The position numbers and the translations under genes are program-made. A DNA stretch of 64,000 nt, taken from Tsukamurella sp. 8F. Its GTDB lineage: Bacteria > Actinomycetota > Actinomycetes > Mycobacteriales > Mycobacteriaceae. The DNA is taken from the NCBI RefSeq assembly GCF_029167375.1, contig NZ_JARFTP010000005.1, positions 124,001 to 188,000 on the forward strand, written 5' to 3'. This document shows positions 8,862-16,951 of the stretch, piece by piece. Within the stretch, counting starts at the first letter, position 1; every line of letters starts with the position of its first letter. The notes below the pieces were generated by a model that was not told the DNA's origin, did not search any database, and saw nothing but the letters and a program-made list of their open reading frames with translations.

Positions 8862-10043
8862 TTATCCGCCCGACTGTGGAAGGCCGGAATCCGCCTCGGG
8901 GGCGGCATCGTCGTAAGGGTCGTCGAGCCAGCCCTCGGGCAGCACGACCTTGCCCGGTGAGCCCTGCCGGCCACGGGGCCCCTCGGCGTCGGCCGGGAAC
9001 GGGACCGACGGGTCGAGGGTGTCGAGGAGCGCGCGGAGCTGCGCGAGGGTCTCGACGCGGGCGAGCGCGACCCGCAGGTCGGAGCCCGCTGGGAAACCGC
9101 GCATGTACCAGGCGACATGCTTGCGGATCTCCCGCATGCCCTTGTCTTCGCCGTGATGCGCTGCGAGGAGTTCGCCGTGCCGGTACATGATCGCGGCGAC
9201 CTCGCCGAGGTCCGGCGGAGCGGGGATCACGGTGTCGTTCAGGGCGGCGGACAGCTCCGAGAAGAGCCATGGGCGGCCGAGGCACCCGCGGCCGATGACG
9301 ACGCCGTCGCAGCCGGTGCGGTCCATCATCGCTGCGGCGTCGTCGGCCGAGAAGATGTCGCCGTTGCCGAGAACTGGGATCGTGTCGCCGAAGCGTTCGC
9401 CCATGTGGTCTTTGAGACGCGTGATCTCGTCCCAGTCCGCCTGGCCGGAGTAGCGCTGCGCGGCGGTGCGCGCGTGCAGCGCCACGGCGACTGCGCCCTG
9501 TTCGGCTGCGATGCGGCCGGCGTCGAGGTGGGTGCGGTGCTCATCGTCGATGCCCACCCGGAACTTCACGGTGACGGGGATGTCCGTCCCCTCGACACCG
9601 CGAACTGCGGCATCGACGATGCGCGCGAACAGGTTCCGCTTGTACGGCAGGGCAGAGCCGCCGCCGCGTCGCGTCACCTTGGGCACCGGGCAACCGAAGT
9701 TCATGTCGAGGTGGTCGGCGAGGCCCTCGTCGGCGATCATCCTGGCGGCCGCGTACGTGTACTCGGGATCGACGGTGTAGAGCTGTAGCGACCGCGGATC
9801 CTCGTCGGGCCCGAACGTTGTCATGTGCATGGTGACGGGGTGCCGCTCGACGAGCGCGCGGGCCGTCACCATCTCGCATACGTACAGGCCGGCCACGGTA
9901 CCCGACCGCTGCAGTTCGAGTTCCCTGCACAGCGTCCGGAAAGCGACGTTGGTGACACCGGCCATCGGCGCGAGCACGACGGGGCTGGCCAGCTCGAACC
10001 GGCCGATCCGTACGCGCGGTCGCGCTGTGGTCTGGGTGGTCAC
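8862..10043 (-). CDS. dusB: tRNA dihydrouridine synthase (DusB family)
   Basis: Dus enzymes use FMN and NADPH to reduce uridines in tRNA D-loops. The 393-residue protein shows the family blocks in order: [13 protein letters not shown] (FMN site), NFGCPVPKV with the catalytic cysteine near residue 115, [14 protein letters not shown] and [10 protein letters not shown]. The GTG at 10043 ([11 protein letters not shown]) has GGAGAG upstream and is preferred to a basic in-frame extension. A proline/glycine-rich tail of about 40 residues follows the helical domain. Gene order phoU-dus-desA is as in Mycobacterium. Confidence 0.92.
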   Translation of the reverse strand: MTTQTTARPRVRIGRFELASPVVLAPMAGVTNVAFRTLCRELELQRSGTVAGLYVCEMVTARALVERHPVTMHMTTFGPDEDPRSLQLYTVDPEYTYAAARMIADEGLADHLDMNFGCPVPKVTRRGGGSALPYKRNLFARIVDAAVRGVEGTDIPVTVKFRVGIDDEHRTHLDAGRIAAEQGAVAVALHARTAAQRYSGQADWDEITRLKDHMGERFGDTIPVLGNGDIFSADDAAAMMDRTGCDGVVIGRGCLGRPWLFSELSAALNDTVIPAPPDLGEVAAIMYRHGELLAAHHGEDKGMREIRKHVAWYMRGFPAGSDLRVALARVETLAQLRALLDTLDPSVPFPADAEGPRGRQGSPGKVVLPEGWLDDPYDDAAPEADSGLPQSGG

Positions 10044-10113
10044 GATGTCTCTCCTACGCGGTCTCCGGCGATGGGGCGTGTCGGCCGGCGACCTGATCGT
10101 CCGGCATAACGAA

Positions 10114-10149
10114 CCCACCTCCCGACATCCGAAGATATCAGGAGGTGGG
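10114..10149 (-). terminator. Hairpin downstream of the first desA gene
   Basis: CCCACCTCC (10114-10122) pairs perfectly with GGAGGTGGG (10141-10149) across an 18-nt loop. It starts about 20 bp past the desA stop on the minus strand and before dusB, so it probably ends desA transcription. There is no T-run, which is common for actinobacterial terminators. Confidence 0.55.
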
Positions 10150-10169
10150 AGGCGTCTTCGGGGCGAAGA

Positions 10170-11153
10170 TCAGGCGCCTGCGGCAGCCATCTCTCGCTTC
10201 TTGGCCTCGCGGGCCAGCGAGCGATCGCGCATCTCCTCGAAGCGCGTCGCCTGCCGGTCGAGCTCGTCGAGGAAGCCTGCGAGCTCCTCGCGCGTCCTCT
10301 CGCCCTCGGGGCCGAAGTCGTTGCGCTCGAAGATCCGCCACTTCTTGAGCACCGGCATGACGACCTCCTCGCGGTGCTGGCGCAGGTCGTAGATGCCGTG
10401 CTTGGCCATGAGTACGCCGTTGCGGCGGAAGTCCGGCATGCCGGCGCCGGGCATCTCGAAGTGCATGATCGTGTCGGTGATCGCGCGGACCGCCTGGTCC
10501 GGGACGAGGTCCAGGCCGGCGGCACTGATGTTCCGGTAGAAGATCATGTGCAGGTTCTCGTCGGCCGCGATGCGCTGCAGCATCTTGTCGGCGATCGGGT
10601 CCTTGCAGGCCTTGCCGGTGTTGCGGTGCGAGACGCGGGTCGCGAGCTCCTGGAAGGTCACATACGCGACCGAGTGCAGCATCGTCATCTGCTCTTCGGT
10701 GTGGGCCGCGACCTTGCCCTGCGGATCCCACCCATTGGTCATGTGGATCATCCGGGCCTCTTCGAGCTTCACCGGGTCCACGCCGCGGCTGACCACCAGG
10801 TAGTCGCGCATCACGATGCCGTGGCGGTTCTCCTCCGCGGTCCAGCGTCCGACCCAGTGGCCCCACGCGTGGTCCATCGAGAAGTTGTCCGCGATCTCCC
10901 GGTGGTACGTCGGGAGGTTGTCCTCGGTGAGGAGGTTGGTGATCATCGCGGCCTTGGCCACCTCGTCGAGCTGGCTCGCCTCGGGGTCGTAGTCCTTGCC
11001 GCCCAGGGCTGCGAAGTTCTGGCCCTCGTCCCACGGCACGTAGTCGTGGGGGTTCCAGTCCTTCGTCATCTTGAGGTGCCGATTGACTTCGCTCTCGGCG
11101 ACCCCCGACAGCTCCTGGAGCAGCTCGAGCTGGTTCAGTTCACGGGTCCGCAA
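10170..11153 (-). CDS. desA1: Acyl-ACP desaturase, DesA1-type (copy 1)
   Basis: A soluble di-iron enzyme that introduces a double bond into acyl-ACP; in mycobacteria DesA1 works in mycolic-acid precursor synthesis. The 327 residues keep the iron ligands: E77 with the LTEDNLPTYH block, EENRH (107-111), E169 and ENLH (199-202). The start is TTG at 11153 with GGAGGA at ideal spacing on the minus strand. It is a close paralogue of the next gene upstream and differs mainly around residues 120-160 and in the C-terminal tail. Confidence 0.9.
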   Translation of the reverse strand: MRTRELNQLELLQELSGVAESEVNRHLKMTKDWNPHDYVPWDEGQNFAALGGKDYDPEASQLDEVAKAAMITNLLTEDNLPTYHREIADNFSMDHAWGHWVGRWTAEENRHGIVMRDYLVVSRGVDPVKLEEARMIHMTNGWDPQGKVAAHTEEQMTMLHSVAYVTFQELATRVSHRNTGKACKDPIADKMLQRIAADENLHMIFYRNISAAGLDLVPDQAVRAITDTIMHFEMPGAGMPDFRRNGVLMAKHGIYDLRQHREEVVMPVLKKWRIFERNDFGPEGERTREELAGFLDELDRQATRFEEMRDRSLAREAKKREMAAAGA

Positions 11154-11235
11154 TGTGTCCTCCGGGCATAGATGTATGCGTCGTACGGCGTATCTCGACC
11201 ACGGTACGGCACACCGATCGGTTCATCAAAGCACT

Positions 11236-11270
11236 GTGACCCGAGCGACGGTGTGTCGCCGACGGGTCAC
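11236..11270 (-). terminator. Nested hairpin between the two desA copies
   Basis: GTGACCCG (11236-11243) pairs with CGGGTCAC (11263-11270), and inside it GCGAC pairs with GTCGC. On the minus strand it lies about 40 bp past the stop of copy 2 and about 80 bp before the start of copy 1, so the copies are probably separate transcription units. No T-run. Confidence 0.6.
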
Positions 11271-11310
11271 GGCGCTGGGGAGATGCGCGCAACGCACGCC
11301 CTCGTCGGTC

Positions 11311-12279
11311 TCAGGAGGCGACGCGCTCGCGCTTCTTCGCCTCGCGGGCAAGCGCGCGATCGCGCATGACCTCGAATCTCGTCGCCTGGTCGTCGAGCTC
11401 CTCGACGAACGTGGCGAGCTGCTCGCGCGACTTCTCGCCCTCAGGGCCGAAGTCGTTACGTTCGAAGATCTTCCACTTCTTCAACACGGGCATGACGACC
11501 TCCTCGCGGTGCTGGCGGGGGTCGTAGATGCCGTGCTTGGCCATCAGCACGCCGTTGCGGCGGAAGTTCGGCATCCCGAGTCCGGGCATCTGGAAGTTGG
11601 TGAGGACGTCGGTCAGCGCACGTAGCGCCTGGTCCGGTGCGAGGTCGATCGCCGCACCGCAGATGTTGCGGTAGAAGACCATGTGCAGGTTCTCGTCGGC
11701 CGCGATGCGCTGCAGCATCTTGTCGGCGACGGGGTCGTTGCACGCCTTGCCGGTGTTGCGGTGCGAGACGCGGGTCGCGAGCTCTTGGAACGTCACGTAT
11801 GCGACGAGGTGCAGCAGGCTGCGGTCGCCCAGCCCGGCGCCCGTGTGGCCCTCCGACGAGGCGCCGTTGCCCATGTGGATCATCCGGAACTCTTCGAGCT
11901 GGTCCGGGTCCACGGCCCTGGTGACCAGGAGATAGTCGCGCATCACGATGCCGTGGCGGTTCTCCTCCGCGGTCCAGCGTCCGACCCAGTGACCCCACGC
12001 GTGGTCCATCGAGAAGTTCTCGGAGATCTCCCGGTGGTAGCTGGGGAGGTTGTCCTCCGTGAGGAGGTTGGTGATCATCGCCGCCTTGGCGACCTCGGAC
12101 AGCCGGCTCTCGCCGGGCTCGTAGTCCTTGCCGCCCAGAGCCGAGAAGTTCTGGCCGTCGTCCCACGGCACGTAGTCGTGGGGGTTCCAGTCCTTGGTCA
12201 TCTTGAGGTGACGGTTGACGTTCTCCTCGGCGACACCCGACAGCTCCTGCAGCAGTTCGAGCTGGGTCAAAGTTCGCAT
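11311..12279 (-). CDS. Acyl-ACP desaturase, DesA1-type (copy 2)
   Basis: A second soluble di-iron acyl-ACP desaturase, 322 residues, nearly colinear with copy 1 (two residues shorter before the ligands). All iron ligands are retained: TEDNLP near 74, EENRH (105-109), FQEL and DENLHM. The most divergent block is about 118-155 (VTRAVDPDQLEEFRMIHMGNG), which in this fold lies near the substrate-facing region, so a change of chain preference is possible. ATG at 12279 with GGAGGAT upstream. Tandem duplication is the simplest origin. Confidence 0.9.
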   Translation of the reverse strand: MRTLTQLELLQELSGVAEENVNRHLKMTKDWNPHDYVPWDDGQNFSALGGKDYEPGESRLSEVAKAAMITNLLTEDNLPSYHREISENFSMDHAWGHWVGRWTAEENRHGIVMRDYLLVTRAVDPDQLEEFRMIHMGNGASSEGHTGAGLGDRSLLHLVAYVTFQELATRVSHRNTGKACNDPVADKMLQRIAADENLHMVFYRNICGAAIDLAPDQALRALTDVLTNFQMPGLGMPNFRRNGVLMAKHGIYDPRQHREEVVMPVLKKWKIFERNDFGPEGEKSREQLATFVEELDDQATRFEVMRDRALAREAKKRERVAS

Positions 12280-12321
12280 GTATCCTCCGTCACGATTCTC
12301 CGGTCCAGGCGATCGTACTAG

Positions 12322-12340
12322 GTGATCCTTAGTTGATCAC
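12322..12340. promoter_or_regulatory. Operator-like inverted repeat upstream of desA copy 2
   Basis: GTGATC and GATCAC are exact inverted repeats separated by CTTAGTT, about 43-61 bp upstream of the desA copy 2 start. Position and symmetry suit a dimeric regulator of desaturase expression; the factor is not identifiable here. The same dyad is not present before copy 1. The ugp genes start about 190 bp further on in the other direction. Confidence 0.5.
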
Positions 12341-12529
12341 GTGTGTACGCTGTCCGATTTCTCCGAACGCGCACCTTCCGGTCTTCTCCGGCGGCGCAAC
12401 CCTCAGGTTCCCGGCATTTGCGCACGCGGAGGCCGCCTCGGTCGTTATCGTCGATCCGCCATCGATTCGTTACCGATTCGAGTCCTGTGGTTCGCACCAC
12501 CGTCGCCCGAGTACCGGAGGCTGCTTCCG

Positions 12530-13462
12530 ATGAGTTCCAGCACCGAGTTCGTCGAGCCCAGTACTCGACGAGGGATCGCCGCGCACCTCAAGACGCGTGA
12601 CAACCTGCTGTTCCTGGCCTTCGCGCTGCCCAACATCGCACTGCTGGTGGTCTTCACCTACCGGCCGTTGGTGGACAACATCCGGCTGAGCTTCACGGAC
12701 TGGTCGCTGGCCAGCCGCGACGCGGCCCGCTGGGTGGGTCTGGCCAACTACCGCGAGTTCTTCTCGAGCGACTCCAGCTGGCGGGTATTGACCGTGACGC
12801 TGGTCTTCACCGTGTGCGCGGTGGTCGTCTCCATGGTGCTGGGCCTAGCGCTTGCGATGTTGCTGGACCAGAAGCTCGCCGGGCGGAACCTGGTGCGCTC
12901 GGCGGTGTTCGCGCCGTTCGTGCTGTCCGGAGCCGCGATCGGCCTGGCCTTCTACTTCGTGTTCAACCCGCAGTTCGGCATGGTCGCATCGGTGCTCAGC
13001 TGGTTCGGCATCGCGGGCGGCCCCGACTTCTACCAGCGGCCCGGTTGGGCCCTGTTCATGGTGACCTTCACCTACATATGGAAGAACCTCGGCTACACCT
13101 TCGTCATCTACCTGGCCGCGCTGCAGGGGCTGAGCAGGGATCTCGACGAAGCCGCGGCCATCGACGGCACCCCTGCGTGGCGGAAGTTCTGGCGGGTGAC
13201 GATGCCGCAGCTACGGCCTGCCACGTTCTTCCTGTCGATCACTGTGCTGCTGGGCAGCCTGCAGGTCTTCGACATCCTCAACATCATGTTCCCCGACGGC
13301 GGACCCGAGGGTGGGACGACGACGATGGTGTTCGACATCTACTGGGAGACGTTCCGCAACCAGCGGGCGGGCTACGGGGCCACTGTCGCCACCGTGATGT
13401 TCCTGATCCTGCTCGTGGTGACCGCCGTACAGGTCCGGATGATGGACAGGGGAGACAAGTGA
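12530..13462 (+). CDS. ugpA: Sugar/glycerophosphodiester ABC transporter permease (UgpA-like)
   Basis: A 310-residue MalF/UgpA-family permease with about six membrane spans and the coupling loop LDEAAAIDGTPAWRKFWRVTMP near residue 205. The ATG at 12530 has CGGAGG ten bases upstream, which decides it over longer upstream readings. It is first in the order permease-permease-binding protein-ATPase, the ugpAEBC arrangement of Mycobacterium, whose importer takes up glycerophosphocholine and related compounds. The exact substrate here is inferred from gene order, and another carbohydrate remains possible. Confidence 0.8.
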   Translation: MSSSTEFVEPSTRRGIAAHLKTRDNLLFLAFALPNIALLVVFTYRPLVDNIRLSFTDWSLASRDAARWVGLANYREFFSSDSSWRVLTVTLVFTVCAVVVSMVLGLALAMLLDQKLAGRNLVRSAVFAPFVLSGAAIGLAFYFVFNPQFGMVASVLSWFGIAGGPDFYQRPGWALFMVTFTYIWKNLGYTFVIYLAALQGLSRDLDEAAAIDGTPAWRKFWRVTMPQLRPATFFLSITVLLGSLQVFDILNIMFPDGGPEGGTTTMVFDIYWETFRNQRAGYGATVATVMFLILLVVTAVQVRMMDRGDK

Positions 13463-14280
13463 ACAAGGCTCTGGGCTACCGGATCCTCGGCTACCTCGGC
13501 ATGCTGGCGGCGCTCGCGCTCATCGCCGTCCCCGTCTACTTCATGGTCATCACGTCGTTCAAGGCGCGGCCGGACGTCTTCGTCTCCCCGGCTTCGTGGT
13601 GGCCGCCGTCGTGGCACCCGTCCAACTACTCCGACGTGACCCGACAGATCCCGTACTGGCGGTACCTGCGCAACTCGCTGATCATCACGTTCATCACGGG
13701 CGGCATCAAGTTCGTGCTCGGCATCCTGAGTGCGTACGCCCTGGTCTTCCTGCGCTTCCCGTTCAAGAAGGTGATCTTCTTCGTGATCATCGCGGCGCTC
13801 ATGGTGCCCAACCAGATCACCGTCATCTCGAACTATGCGCTCATGGCGGACTACCGCAACACCTTCGTCGGGATCATCCTCCCGCTGGCGGGCGTCGCGT
13901 TCGGAACCTTCCTGATGCGCAACCACTTCCTGTCCCTGCCGCGGGAGATCGTCGAGGCCGCCCGTATGGACGGAGCGGGACACCTGCGGCTGCTGTGGCG
14001 TGTGATCCTGCCGGTCTCGATCCCGACGATGGTGGCATTCGGAGTGATCACGCTGGTCAACGAGTGGAACGAGTACCTCTGGCCGTTCCTGATGTCGGAC
14101 GGGCCGGCGGTCGCGCCGCTCCCCGTCGGGCTGACGCTGCTGAACAACACCGAGCAGGGCGCGAACTGGGGGCCGGTGATGGCGGCGACGCTGCTCACCG
14201 CCCTGCCGATGCTCGTGATCTTCCTGGCGCTTCAGCGTCAGATGATCAAGGGCCTGACGTCGGGTGCGGTCAAGGGCTGA
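13459..14280 (+). CDS. ugpE: Sugar/glycerophosphodiester ABC transporter permease (UgpE-like)
   Basis: A 273-residue MalG/UgpE-family permease, partner of the preceding gene. It starts at GTG 13459 within the upstream stop codon (GTGA overlap). Six membrane spans are visible; the EAA loop is EIVEAARMDGAGHLRLLWRVILP near residue 170, followed by NEWNEYLWPF, a typical MalG-family block. Confidence 0.82.
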   Translation: MNKALGYRILGYLGMLAALALIAVPVYFMVITSFKARPDVFVSPASWWPPSWHPSNYSDVTRQIPYWRYLRNSLIITFITGGIKFVLGILSAYALVFLRFPFKKVIFFVIIAALMVPNQITVISNYALMADYRNTFVGIILPLAGVAFGTFLMRNHFLSLPREIVEAARMDGAGHLRLLWRVILPVSIPTMVAFGVITLVNEWNEYLWPFLMSDGPAVAPLPVGLTLLNNTEQGANWGPVMAATLLTALPMLVIFLALQRQMIKGLTSGAVKG

Positions 14281-14407
14281 TCCGCACCCCGGCGGCGGCA
14301 GCCGCTGACGAGAACGCGACGGCGACCGCCGTCGACGAGGACTCCGCGCGATCCGGTCGCGCGGCAGGGTTCCCGGACGGACCGGGACGAGAGAAGGGGT
14401 TTCTCAC

Positions 14408-15730
14408 ATGGCGGATCTCAACAGGCGGGCGTTCCTCGGCCTGGCAGCGGCGGCCACCGCGAGCCTGGCGGCCGCGTGTGCCGGCACGGGTTCCTCGGGA
14501 GGCGGTTCGGGCTCGGGTGGGAGCGGCGGAGCCTCCGGCGGCCCGATCACGCTGCAGTTCTGGAGCAACCACCCCGGTACGTCGAAGTCGATCGAACAGA
14601 AGCTCATCGACGCTTTCCAACAGGCCAACCCGAACATCAAGGTCAACCTGGTGGACGGCGGCAAGGACTACGAGGAACTGTCGCAGAAGTTCACGACCTC
14701 GCTCACCGGCGGGTCGCTTCCGGACATCATCGTGGCCTCCGACGTCACCTGGTTCCCGTTCGCGCTGAACAAGCAGATCGAGCCTCTCGACGACCACTTC
14801 GCTGCCGCCGGCACCGACACGTCCGACTACGTCGACTCGTTGCTCGGGGACTACCTCTTCGAGGGCAAGCACTACGCCATCCCCTATGCGCGCTCGACGC
14901 CGCTGTTCTACTACAACAGGGACGTCTGGAAGAAGGCCGGCCTGGAGGATCGCGGCCCGAAGGACTGGGCAGAGTTCGCATCGTGGGAGCCGAAGCTCAC
15001 CGAAGCGATCGGTGGCGGCAAGAAGGCCATCGTGCTTCCGGACGCCACGGACTATCTCGAATGGCACTTCGAGGGCTGGAACTGGTCTATGGGCGGCGCG
15101 TACTCCGACGGCTGGGACCTGAAGTTCACCGATCCGAACACGGTCAAGGCGGCGCAGTTGCTGCAGCAGGTCGCCAAGTCGTCGGGCCGTCTCGCAACCA
15201 ACCCGCTCAACGACTTCAGCGCAGGCACCGCCGCCGCGCTCTTGGAGTCGACGGGCTCGCTCAAGACCATCACGCAGCAGGCCAAGTTCGAGGTCGGCAC
15301 GGCGTTCCTGCCCGGGCCGCAGGGCAAGTCCTGCCCCACCGGCGGTGCCGGCCTTGCGATCCCGTCCGGCATCTCGACCGAACGTAAGGTCGCGGCGCTC
15401 AAGTTCATCACGTTCCTGACGAACTCGGCCAACACCTCCGCGTTCTCGCAGGGCACCGGTTACATGCCGGTCCGTAAGTCCGCCGTCGACGATGCCTCCA
15501 TGAAGGCGTTCATCGAGAAGAATCCGAACTTCGGCACGGCGGTGAAGCAACTGCCGTTCACCAAGAGTCAGGACAACGCCCGCGTGTTCGTGCCCGGCGG
15601 GGCGCGTGACATAGGTCAGGCGCTGCAGCAGATCGCGAACGGCTCCGACCCGGCCTCCACGCTCGCGACTCTGCAGAAGACGATCCAGGGCAAGATCGAC
15701 TCCCAGATCAAGCCTAAGCTGCCGAAATAG
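14408..15730 (+). CDS. ugpB: Extracellular solute-binding lipoprotein (UgpB-like)
   Basis: A family 1 solute-binding protein of 440 residues. The N-terminus NRRAFLGLAAAATASLAAAC combines a twin-arginine motif with a lipobox, so it is probably exported folded and lipid-anchored. A Ser/Gly linker is followed by the binding lobes (LQFWSNHPGTSKSIEQ, VDGGKDYEELSQKF). ATG at 14408 lies just after a GAGAAGGGG ribosome site. It follows ugpE after 127 bp, enough for a processing site or internal promoter. Confidence 0.85.
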   Translation: MADLNRRAFLGLAAAATASLAAACAGTGSSGGGSGSGGSGGASGGPITLQFWSNHPGTSKSIEQKLIDAFQQANPNIKVNLVDGGKDYEELSQKFTTSLTGGSLPDIIVASDVTWFPFALNKQIEPLDDHFAAAGTDTSDYVDSLLGDYLFEGKHYAIPYARSTPLFYYNRDVWKKAGLEDRGPKDWAEFASWEPKLTEAIGGGKKAIVLPDATDYLEWHFEGWNWSMGGAYSDGWDLKFTDPNTVKAAQLLQQVAKSSGRLATNPLNDFSAGTAAALLESTGSLKTITQQAKFEVGTAFLPGPQGKSCPTGGAGLAIPSGISTERKVAALKFITFLTNSANTSAFSQGTGYMPVRKSAVDDASMKAFIEKNPNFGTAVKQLPFTKSQDNARVFVPGGARDIGQALQQIANGSDPASTLATLQKTIQGKIDSQIKPKLPK

Positions 15731-15791
15731 ATTGTGCTGACAGGGGTTCCGGGAGATCCGGGGCCTGTTCTACAAGGAGATACGGGGCACC

Positions 15792-16868
15792 ATGGCCACA
15801 GTGCGCTACGACCGCGCCAGCGTCCGCTACGACGGCGCTGACCGCCCTTCCGTCGACGCGCTCGACATCGACATCGACGATGGTGAGTTCGTCGTCCTGG
15901 TGGGGCCGTCCGGATGCGGTAAGTCGACGAGCCTGCGGGCACTCGCAGGCCTGGAGGCCGTGTCGGACGGGCGGATCCTGATCGGAGGCACGGACGTCAC
16001 GGGCCTCTCGCCCAAGCGGCGCGACGTGGCCATGGTGTTCCAGAACTACGCGTTGTATCCGAACATGACGGTTGCGGAGAATATGGGCTTCGCGCTCCGC
16101 AACGCAGGGACGTCCAAGGCGGACACCGCATCCCGGGTCGCCGAGGCGGCGAGGATGCTCGAGCTCGAGGGCCTGCTCGACCGCAAGCCGGGGCGGCTCT
16201 CCGGCGGCCAGCGTCAGCGCGTGGCGATGGGGCGCGCCATCGTCCGGCACCCGAAGGTGTTCGCTATGGACGAACCGCTGTCCAATCTCGATGCGCGGCT
16301 GCGGGTCTCGACACGGTCGCAGATATCCGAACTGCAGCGTCGGCTCGGGGTCACGACCGTCTACGTGACGCACGATCAGGTCGAGGCCATGACCATGGGC
16401 GACCGGGTCGCCGTACTGAAGGAGGGGGTGCTGCAGCAGGTCGCACCCCCGGCCCAGCTGTATGACGACCCGGTCAACACCTTCGTCGCCGGGTTCATCG
16501 GGTCGCCCGGCATGAACCTCGTCCCGGCGAAGCTCTCCGCCGACGGTGCGGGCTTCGCCGGGGCCGCCGTCGCCGTCCCGCGGTCCGTCGCCGACGGTGC
16601 GGGGGACACGGTCACCGTCGGTCTTCGACCGGAGGGGTGGACGCTGGTCCCGCCGGGCACCGTCGGGGCCGCGCGCGGTTCCGTGGCGCTCGTCGAGGAG
16701 CTCGGGGCCGAATCGCTGGTGTACGCGCGGCTCGAGGGAGTCGACACGCAGGTCGTGGCGCGATCGCCGCGCCGGGCGGGCGTCGCGATCGGCGAGGAGA
16801 TCGGTCTCGCGCCGGCTCCAGAGTCGGCGCTGTTCTTCGATGCGGAATCGGGGGAGCGCCTGCGCTGA
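15792..16868 (+). CDS. ugpC: ABC transporter ATP-binding protein (UgpC/MsmK-like)
   Basis: A 358-residue carbohydrate-family ATPase: Walker [10 protein letters not shown] near 38, signature LSGGQRQR near 140, Walker B VFAMDEPLSNLD, switch THDQVEAMTM. A C-terminal TOBE/OB domain (about 245-358) is present as in MalK/UgpC. AAGGAGA precedes the ATG. The gene completes the ugpAEBC set; such ATPases may also serve other sugar importers. Confidence 0.86.
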   Translation: MATVRYDRASVRYDGADRPSVDALDIDIDDGEFVVLVGPSGCGKSTSLRALAGLEAVSDGRILIGGTDVTGLSPKRRDVAMVFQNYALYPNMTVAENMGFALRNAGTSKADTASRVAEAARMLELEGLLDRKPGRLSGGQRQRVAMGRAIVRHPKVFAMDEPLSNLDARLRVSTRSQISELQRRLGVTTVYVTHDQVEAMTMGDRVAVLKEGVLQQVAPPAQLYDDPVNTFVAGFIGSPGMNLVPAKLSADGAGFAGAAVAVPRSVADGAGDTVTVGLRPEGWTLVPPGTVGAARGSVALVEELGAESLVYARLEGVDTQVVARSPRRAGVAIGEEIGLAPAPESALFFDAESGERLR

Positions 16869-16898
16869 CCCGGATCCGGATCCGCGGTTGACAAACAC

Positions 16899-16940
16899 CA
16901 ATATGAGAGTCACTCTCAAATAACAGTGACTCTCATATTG
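16899..16940. promoter_or_regulatory. Operator/promoter region of the DHA2 exporter
   Basis: A perfect 16-bp inverted repeat, CAATATGAGAGTCACT and AGTGACTCTCATATTG, is separated by ten bases and ends at the ribosome-binding GGAGG. Nested in the first arm is a second 15-bp dyad, TGAGAGTCACTCTCA (16904-16918). A TTGACA box lies at 16888-16893. This is the expected layout for repression by the TetR encoded downstream. The repeats are seen; the ligand is unknown. Confidence 0.7.
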
Positions 16941-16951
16941 GAGGTTGATCG

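Noticed and set aside
16899-16940. The long inverted repeat as a terminator of ugpC
   Set aside because: No T-run follows, a TTGACA lies just before it, and it ends on the ribosome site of the exporter. An operator fits better.
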